58,256 nt of DNA from JAZRYE01 sp045600585 (GTDB lineage Bacteria; Bacillota_I; Bacilli_A; RFN20; CAG-826): assembly GCA_045600585.1 (NCBI GenBank), contig JAZRYE010000035.1, positions 1-58,256 on the forward strand, given 5' to 3'. Shown here piece after piece: positions 52,796 through 58,256 of this stretch; the stretch's first letter is position 1; each line of letters begins with the position of its first letter. A program made the position numbers and the translations under genes. Under the pieces are notes generated by a model. It searched no databases and was not told where the DNA came from. It saw only the letters and a program-made list of their open reading frames with translations.

Positions 52796-53512
52796 TTATG
52801 CTTTTTTAGAAGCGTGTAAACCTTTATAGAGTAAAGCAGCAAGAACACCACCAACGAGTGGAGCAACAATGAACATCCAAACTTCTGCTAATGCTTCAGT
52901 TGTGCCATTGAAGATTAATGCAGCAAATGCTGTACCAATTGATCTAGCTGGGTTAACAGATGTACCTGTAAAGTTGATACCTAAAAGGTGAACAAGAGTT
53001 AATGTTAAACCAATTAATAAACCTGCTTTTTTACCAGCTGTATTGTTTTCATCAGTAACATTGAGAATTACATAAACGAAAATGCATGTTAATACGATTT
53101 CGATTAATAATGCACCGACGATAGCACCAACTGCTGGATAATCAGTAGCACCAGCACCACTACCAACTGCATAGTTACAAGCATCACCAACTAATGTTAA
53201 GCCAGATAATTTAGCAATACCGAAGATAGCAACACCACCTAAGATAGCGCCAATAACTTGGCTGCAAACATAGACTAAGAATTCTTTAACAGTCATTTTT
53301 CCAGCGATAAGAACACCAATAGAAACTGCTGGGTTAATATGGCAACCAGAGATTCTACCAACTGCATATGCCATACCGACGATTACAAGACCGAAAGCTA
53401 AAGATGTAGCTACTAATTGACCACCTGTTGCTGCAGCAACGCCGCAAGCGCAGAAGACAAGAACAAAAGCACCAATTACTTCAGCAATAGCCTTTTTAAA
53501 AAGATCTTTCAT
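52796..53512 (-). CDS. Aquaporin (MIP family, AqpZ-like)
   Basis: This 238-aa six-helix channel has both NPA boxes: INPAVSIG (about residue 61) and SVNPARSIG (about 187, with selectivity-filter Arg). LVHLLGI before the second box supplies the filter His seen in AqpZ water channels, and SLAFGL may supply the Phe, so it looks like an aquaporin rather than a glycerol facilitator. It is monocistronic with a strong AGGAGG site and terminator. Confidence 0.9.
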   Translation of the reverse strand: MKDLFKKAIAEVIGAFVLVFCACGVAAATGGQLVATSLAFGLVIVGMAYAVGRISGCHINPAVSIGVLIAGKMTVKEFLVYVCSQVIGAILGGVAIFGIAKLSGLTLVGDACNYAVGSGAGATDYPAVGAIVGALLIEIVLTCIFVYVILNVTDENNTAGKKAGLLIGLTLTLVHLLGINFTGTSVNPARSIGTAFAALIFNGTTEALAEVWMFIVAPLVGGVLAALLYKGLHASKKA

Positions 53513-53599
53513 TTTAAATCCTCCTAAGATTTAATACTTACTCATTATAATTCACAATATTGAAAATGTTTATACTAAAGTATGACTTTTAAAATCAAA

Positions 53600-55345
53600 T
53601 TAGTTAACCACACTATTTTTGCTAATACTCAACGAAGTCGAATTAAAAGACATCATTATATTATTTTTAATAGATTTATGAACAGGAAGCATTGTAAAGA
53701 ATACAAAATTATCATTATCTAAACGTTCATTTTTAGCTGTTCTATATACATCAAATATCTTCCCAGAGTCTTTATTTAGCACACGTATAGAATCCTCACC
53801 AACGCTTATCGTGATTTTGTCAATAAGAGGCTTTTTAGAATCAGAGTTTTCTTTCTTTATCAAGAAAAGTAAATCTTCAACTACCATCATTATCCTCATA
53901 GAAGTTTTTTCTTCACCAAGTGATTTAAGTTTGTCACCAATTAAATCACGTGTTTTAACAATTTCATCATCAGTAAGAATTAGATTGTATGAAAATTGAG
54001 TTTCGTTACATAAAGGATATTCAATTATTTTTTGTGTTTTATTTACTCTCTTTAAATAAATAACTACAACAGCAAATGAAAAAGGAGAAGCAAGAGCGAT
54101 ACCAAGAATAATTCCAATAAATGAGTTGAATATTAATGATAAAACAATTGATAATCCAACTGGGAAAACAAATTGAAGTAAGGTTTGGCTTATAACCGAT
54201 ATTATAGGTTTTTCTAAAGCTGAATAATATGATCCATACATATTAATCAAACCATAAAATATATAAGTGATAGATATGACCAATACTGCTAACCAAGAAT
54301 AATGGTAAACAGGCGACGATGAATAAATTCCATAGATAGAAGGAATTGCCCAACAAAACACTGAGAAAGTAATGGTAAAGAATAAGCATATTCCAATTTC
54401 CCATTTCATACCATATTTCACTAAGCTTTTTATTTCGTCATTATTATTTTGAGCATTAGATATAGTTATAAAGCCGCAAATAGAACTTGAAACAGAAGAG
54501 AACAATTCGCCTAAGCTAATAGCTAAATTAACAACTGCATAGCAGGCTAATAATGCAACACCAAATTTATTTGAAATAAAAGCATTTAAAACCAAGTCAA
54601 CAATAGTAACGAGTAAAACTCCGAGCCATTTTCCTGCCCCTAAAACAATCATCTGCCATATATTCTTTAAACTAAATTTAAAATTAAATTTAACATTATT
54701 TTTCTTTGATAGGAAATGAATCCAAACAACCAAAGTACTAACAGCAATAGAAATGAATGTTGATAATCCTAAGCCGGCAACCCCCATTGCATTAATTAAA
54801 ACAGCAGAGAGAATAACATTTGCCACCATTTGAACTACGGAACTTGATAGGGTCCAAATAACATCAGCGTCTTCACAAATTAATCGATAAGTATAGTAAT
54901 TAAGAGGGTAAATGATAGCAACTCCAATAAACCAGTCATAATATTCAGATGCATACTGATAAACAGTCGATTCAAGATTTTTATCGACGAAAACTGAAAT
55001 AAAATTATCCTTAAATAGCCACATCAGTAAAGCAGTCAAGCAACCAACAAACATCGTTGTTACTAGTCCAAGTCCATATAATTTATGAGCTTCTTTAGGG
55101 TCACCTTTTCCAATAGCATTAGAAAACAAAATCGCTGCACCATCGCAAAACAAATATGGAATGAACATAATAAAGGAATAAAACGGAGTAACAACCTCAA
55201 CTGCAGCTAAGGCTTCTTCACATTGCATGCCAGCAAAAATGCTGTCTGCGATAGCGCCGATAATATAAACGACCCATCCCAAAATTGATGTAATGATTAA
55301 TATCTTAACTTTTTGTTCAATTAACTTGGCTTTTTTATTCTTCAT
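53600..55345 (-). CDS. MATE-like transporter with C-terminal RsbW/HATPase-like domain
   Basis: The protein has 581 aa. Residues about 1-450 form a twelve-helix MATE-type transporter (GAIADSIFAGMQCEEALAAVEVVTPFY, FCDGAAILFSNAIGKGDPKEA). Residues about 465-580 form a cytoplasmic domain with SMRIMMVVEDLLFLIKKE and ISVGEDSIRVLNKDSGKIFDV, resembling the N-box and D-box-like region of RsbW-type ATP-binding anti-sigma kinases. The domain call is from pattern only. ATG 55345 is chosen for the GGAGG five bases upstream. Standard MATE proteins are about 450 aa. Confidence 0.78.
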   Translation of the reverse strand: MKNKKAKLIEQKVKILIITSILGWVVYIIGAIADSIFAGMQCEEALAAVEVVTPFYSFIMFIPYLFCDGAAILFSNAIGKGDPKEAHKLYGLGLVTTMFVGCLTALLMWLFKDNFISVFVDKNLESTVYQYASEYYDWFIGVAIIYPLNYYTYRLICEDADVIWTLSSSVVQMVANVILSAVLINAMGVAGLGLSTFISIAVSTLVVWIHFLSKKNNVKFNFKFSLKNIWQMIVLGAGKWLGVLLVTIVDLVLNAFISNKFGVALLACYAVVNLAISLGELFSSVSSSICGFITISNAQNNNDEIKSLVKYGMKWEIGICLFFTITFSVFCWAIPSIYGIYSSSPVYHYSWLAVLVISITYIFYGLINMYGSYYSALEKPIISVISQTLLQFVFPVGLSIVLSLIFNSFIGIILGIALASPFSFAVVVIYLKRVNKTQKIIEYPLCNETQFSYNLILTDDEIVKTRDLIGDKLKSLGEEKTSMRIMMVVEDLLFLIKKENSDSKKPLIDKITISVGEDSIRVLNKDSGKIFDVYRTAKNERLDNDNFVFFTMLPVHKSIKNNIMMSFNSTSLSISKNSVVN

Positions 55346-55732
55346 AACGTCCTCCATCCTTGCGCCTTTATTCAAATAATTTATATATAATGTAATCTAT
55401 CACATATGTTTAAGGGTTCAATTTTAAACATTGCCTTTGTATTATACATATTTTGTTTAAGATAACGAAACATAATTTCCTGATAAAAATAATGAGGAAT
55501 TAAAATAAAGTTTTATTTAGGCTCTTCATTTAACTATTTAAAACGACATATATTTAATTAATAGGACACACTAAATACTTATTCTTTTATTGGTACACAG
55601 TTCTCTAACTTTAAAGAAACGTAGAAAAAAGCACGATTAAGTCGTGCTAGATAATTTATAATTCGTAGTAATTTCTTATTGTTTATTAGATTAAATAATT
55701 TGTTCTAATTAGTGGTATGCTTATTTGAAAAT
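55346..55732. other. Intergenic region, 387 bp
   Basis: This AT-rich gap holds the leader of the MATE-like gene (GGAGG at its left edge) and the terminator of the sucrose-phosphorylase-like gene. No open frame with a ribosome binding site and no RNA gene were found in 55380-55620. Confidence 0.6.
55623..55648 (-). terminator. Terminator of the GH13_18 gene
   Basis: A 7-bp stem AGCACGA/TCGTGCT (55630-55648) is followed by TTTTTTC on the minus strand, about 85 bp after the stop. Confidence 0.85.
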
Positions 55733-57226
55733 CTATTTGACGATTAATCTAAAAGAAAGTGTTTCGAAATCTACTAGCAATTGTATTTTTTCTTTTTTAG
55801 TAAGTCGAGTAATCTTGAATTCAGTGAAATTTGAATCAATTATGATTTTGTCAGTATCAATATCATAAAAATGCTCTTTGGCAAAACGAAGCAATTCAAT
55901 TTGTTTCAAAACTACTGTTCTCTTTAGTTGTTTTTGAATAAAATCACTTGTTATATTAGTTCTATTTAATTCTCTGAGCTGTGATTGATCGGCGTTTTTA
56001 ATAGCCTCGTAATTATTGTTTTGAGCAAAGAGGTCTAAATAATAAATCTGAGGATTGCCAGGGAAAAATAGCTGAATAGCACGCGCTAAAAGCATAGCGT
56101 CATCTGAAGAATTCAAGCACTGATAATATGTAGTGAATAATTGATAGCAGCCATCGCTTTCGCCATAGACCTTTTTTTCAATTGCTCCTCTTTCAACTGC
56201 GATTTTAATTAAATTGCTAATGCGTTCAGATGGCAATAAACCATTTAAATCTTTAACAGGTATTCCATCATGACTTGAAAGCATATTTATAGTATTAAGA
56301 TTTTTAGTAATTATTTCGTCGCCCCACTTCTTTAAATAACTTCCATCTTTATTTAAGATTGCGTCTATTATCAAACCAGGTAGAAAATAATCACACAAGA
56401 TATATCCTTTTTCAGAAATTTTTTCATATGTTTTGCTTTCGTATTTTTCATGAATTTCTGGTAGAAGTTGAAATCCGTATTCAGCAGATAAATCTTGGAC
56501 CCTACTTAATAGTTCCCAGCTTTCTGGTTCATTGAAGAAATTTCTTCTACCGGCAATTTTGGATAAATATGGGAATGCGTCAAGACGTATGGTTTCGACT
56601 CCATATGATTTTAATTTTTTAAGAACATCTTTATAAAACTCCCATACTAATGGTGATTTGCTATTTAAATCCATTTGGCCTAAATAATGGTTTTCATCCA
56701 CGATTCGGTTATAAAAAGAATTCCAATAATACATTTTAGAACCGTCTTTGCATTTTATTTCAAATACAGGATATCCTGGCTTTCGGAAATACATATTTTT
56801 TGTGTATTCGATATCAGGGACAATATAGCCATCATTTCCAATCTTTCCATATCCCTTCCAGAATTCATTCCAGTCAACAAAAAAGTCTTTGTATTTTGAT
56901 TTTGTTCCGTTTTCAACTATATCTTGAAATTGAGGACAGTTGATTGACATGTGATTTAAAATGAAATCGGTAATTAAAGAAATATTTAATTCTTTAAGTT
57001 CTTTTAAATTTTCAAAATTAACAAATTCGTCATTTAATTCGTAATTAACAATTGAAAAGCCACGATCTAAATCAAAATTGTAAATACTTGGAAGTAAATA
57101 AATACTAGAAAAAATGTCTTTATATTCCTTAGACTTTAAAAATTGAATTAGGCCATTCATATTGCCATCAATACTATCTGGATAAGAGTTTAAAATAATT
57201 TTTCTTTTCACAATATCACCATTCAT
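55733..57226 (-). CDS. Sucrose-phosphorylase-like GH13 subfamily 18 enzyme
   Basis: This 497-aa cytoplasmic phosphorylase matches the family length (about 480-505). Nucleophile Asp lies in TIRLDAFPYLSK (about 216), acid/base Glu in QLLPEIHEKY (about 255), and Asp in LSSHDGIPVKDL (about 317), the His-Asp-Gly pattern that marks sucrose and glucosylglycerate phosphorylases. LNHMSINCPQFQ and PGNPQIYYLDLFA also fit. It would use phosphate to split sucrose or a glucosyl compound into glucose-1-phosphate. Whether the acceptor is fructose, glycerate or another sugar is open; the acceptor loops cannot be judged here. Confidence 0.85.
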   Translation of the reverse strand: MNGDIVKRKIILNSYPDSIDGNMNGLIQFLKSKEYKDIFSSIYLLPSIYNFDLDRGFSIVNYELNDEFVNFENLKELKELNISLITDFILNHMSINCPQFQDIVENGTKSKYKDFFVDWNEFWKGYGKIGNDGYIVPDIEYTKNMYFRKPGYPVFEIKCKDGSKMYYWNSFYNRIVDENHYLGQMDLNSKSPLVWEFYKDVLKKLKSYGVETIRLDAFPYLSKIAGRRNFFNEPESWELLSRVQDLSAEYGFQLLPEIHEKYESKTYEKISEKGYILCDYFLPGLIIDAILNKDGSYLKKWGDEIITKNLNTINMLSSHDGIPVKDLNGLLPSERISNLIKIAVERGAIEKKVYGESDGCYQLFTTYYQCLNSSDDAMLLARAIQLFFPGNPQIYYLDLFAQNNNYEAIKNADQSQLRELNRTNITSDFIQKQLKRTVVLKQIELLRFAKEHFYDIDTDKIIIDSNFTEFKITRLTKKEKIQLLVDFETLSFRLIVK

Positions 57227-57273
57227 TCTATAAAAGGGACTATTTGCATTTCTGAAATAGTCCCATTGTTTTA

Positions 57274-57700
57274 TTATTTTGCTTTTTTGAATATATGCAT
57301 CACTTTTTGGAAGCGAGCTTTTCTATTTTCTCTAATTCTCAACTTTTCTTGTAAGTCACGAGAACCAACACCATAAACTAAATATAAGATGATGAAGGAA
57401 ACAATCATAACGAAGACAGTTGATGCAAGACGTCTGCCTTGAGCGTTAATATTATAGCCATAATCGCCAGCACCAAATAACATTTTTTGAAGAATCATAG
57501 AATATGTTCTTGTTTCTTCACTAGCGAACGTAGCTGACATATCGTATTCCACGAACAAAGCATTAAAGTTCAATGCAAATACCGCTAAAACAGAAGGCAT
57601 AATAATTGGTAATTCAACTCTTAAGAATGCCTTAAAGCTGTTCATTCCTAAATTTCTTGCCGCATCTTCCAATTCTCCATCAATTGAATAGAACGATGCT
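57274..57700 (-). pseudogene. 3' fragment of an ABC transporter permease (Pot/Fbp type)
   Basis: The frame encodes SIDGELEDAARNLGMNSFKAFLRVELPIIMPS, the EAA-type coupling loop of spermidine/iron-type permeases, then two helices and the natural C-terminus. Only the last 140 or so residues exist. Upstream in frame the sequence hits a stop at about 57706, where ATPase sequence begins. It is therefore a 5'-truncated permease, with the ATG at 57672 internal. Confidence 0.8.
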
Positions 57701-57815
57701 TAGGAACTTTTTTAATCTTTAAACCAAATGCAATGTTGTCATAAACAGTCATTGTTGGGAACAAAGCATAACTTTGAAAAACCATACCAATATTTCTTTT
57801 TTCAATTGGTACATT
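57700..57815 (-). pseudogene. Internal fragment of an ABC transporter ATPase (Pot/Fbp type)
   Basis: About 38 codons encode VPIEKRNIGMVFQSYALFPTMTVYDNIAFGLKIKKVPK, written in parts: the Q-loop region only. Walker A lies beyond the upstream break and the signature and Walker B beyond the downstream break. It is fused in frame to the nuclease-like piece at about 57815 and out of frame to the permease piece at about 57700. Confidence 0.82.
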
Positions 57816-58049
57816 ACCGCTTTTAATGGATACATAGATGTTTGTATGCCTAACCGTAATTACGATATCTGGTTTTCCGCTTTGATCTTCGTAGTGAGAA
57901 CAAAGAATTTTATCTGCACCTGTAACAAAAGAAAACATTTTTTGAATATGCTTTTTCCACTTATCGTTAAGATCACAAAATTTCTTTCCATTTAAATAAT
58001 TAATGATATCTGATTCGTTTTTAAGTCCGTATTCATGGCTTGGTAACAT
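57812..58049 (-). pseudogene. 5' fragment of a nuclease-like protein of unknown family
   Basis: The first 79 or so residues follow a strong AGGAGG site and ATG 58049. The segment SGKPDIVITV followed by YVSIKSGN resembles the PD-(D/E)xK nuclease core (PD, then hydrophobic strand ending x-I-K), but the expected Glu or Asp before xK is Ser. The C-terminal part is replaced by ABC ATPase sequence. Family assignment is tentative. Confidence 0.5.
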
Positions 58050-58183
58050 AAAAAGCCCTCCTACTTTTTTATATCCGAATTTTTCATTATTTTTCTTAAA
58101 AAAATTTCAGCAAATAAAGCAAAGTGTTGGTAAAAAATCATTTATTTGAGTACTACACTTTCTTTTTTGATATACTTATTTCA

Positions 58184-58239
58184 GCCAGGAAAAAATAGAT
58201 ATTTTTAAGCAGTAAACCAGTCTATGAGACTTTCCTGGC
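58184..58239. repeat. Inverted repeat at window edge
   Basis: A perfect 9-bp inverted repeat, GCCAGGAAA at 58184-58192 and TTTCCTGGC at 58231-58239, encloses 38 bases. On the minus strand the inner part can also form GTCT-CAT-AGAC. It may be part of a structured RNA or leader cut off by the window end; no family is recognised. Confidence 0.4.
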
Positions 58240-58256
58240 GGTTATCCTCACCTGGT

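Noticed and set aside
1..58256. CRISPR array, prophage or insertion sequence
   Set aside because: No regularly spaced direct repeats, phage structural genes, integrase or transposase reading frames were seen. The only fragmented genes are the SGNH remnant and the edge mosaic.

Overview
The window is low-GC (roughly one third G+C by eye) Gram-positive-type DNA. It has strong AGGAGG-type ribosome binding sites, dense co-directional operons and rho-independent terminators. TGA is used as a stop (the NUDIX gene at 2707 ends in TGA, overlapping the next ATG), so this is the standard bacterial code and not the Mycoplasma code. Mollicute-like traits fit an uncultured gut Bacilli lineage (Acholeplasmatales, RF39 or Erysipelotrichia-like): membrane-anchored surface proteins without LPXTG signals, an enlarged UgpC-type ATPase, and the GGGtGRT/NifU-like pair. 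This placement is inference; the window has no rRNA or core phylogenetic marker. Nearly every gene is on the minus strand.

Layout, left to right. 47-4868: an ABC exporter fusion, a NUDIX hydrolase, a divergent PHP phosphatase and an SDR. 4928-17697: a carbohydrate ABC operon that reads ATPase, two very large membrane-anchored surface proteins (915 and 1785 aa), solute-binding protein, two permeases. A divergent AraC regulator (17857) shares its promoter region. 18687-25952: a second sugar operon with GH35 beta-galactosidase, UlaG-like metallo-hydrolase, Zn alcohol dehydrogenase, FGGY kinase and two mannitol-phosphate-dehydrogenase-like proteins, read from a promoter with a dyad over its -10. 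26203-26700: tRNA-Asn, tRNA-Glu and acyl carrier protein.

26791-31092 is a compact Tad-like pilus or secretion operon: a secreted protein of unknown family, two TadE-like pseudopilins, a TadA ATPase, TadB and TadC platform proteins, and a 56-aa pilin-like protein. 31218-41239 holds a decayed SGNH hydrolase, a MATE exporter, an FtsX permease with a GAF-ABC ATPase fusion, three lipoproteins (two of them enzymes) and the GGGtGRT/NifU-like pair. 41366-50079 is mostly housekeeping: guanylate kinase-like protein, HflX, two CNNM/CBS membrane proteins, purine nucleoside phosphorylase, PlsC and unknown membrane proteins. 50092-57226 adds GH13 alpha-glucosidase, an acetylesterase-like lipoprotein, aquaporin, a MATE protein with an extra cytoplasmic domain, and a sucrose-phosphorylase-like GH13_18 enzyme.

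The last 800 bases are a mosaic of three truncated genes (nuclease-like, ABC ATPase, ABC permease). This is either real rearrangement debris or a chimeric contig end.

The common theme is scavenging of complex glycans: surface-anchored capture and hydrolysis, ABC import, and intracellular glycosidases and phosphorylases feeding a polyol/ketose-type pathway. The strongest leads are the minimal Tad-like operon, the sugar operon with an unassigned pathway, the GAF-ABC and MATE fusions, the UgpC insertion, and a PlsC gene with no usable canonical start codon.
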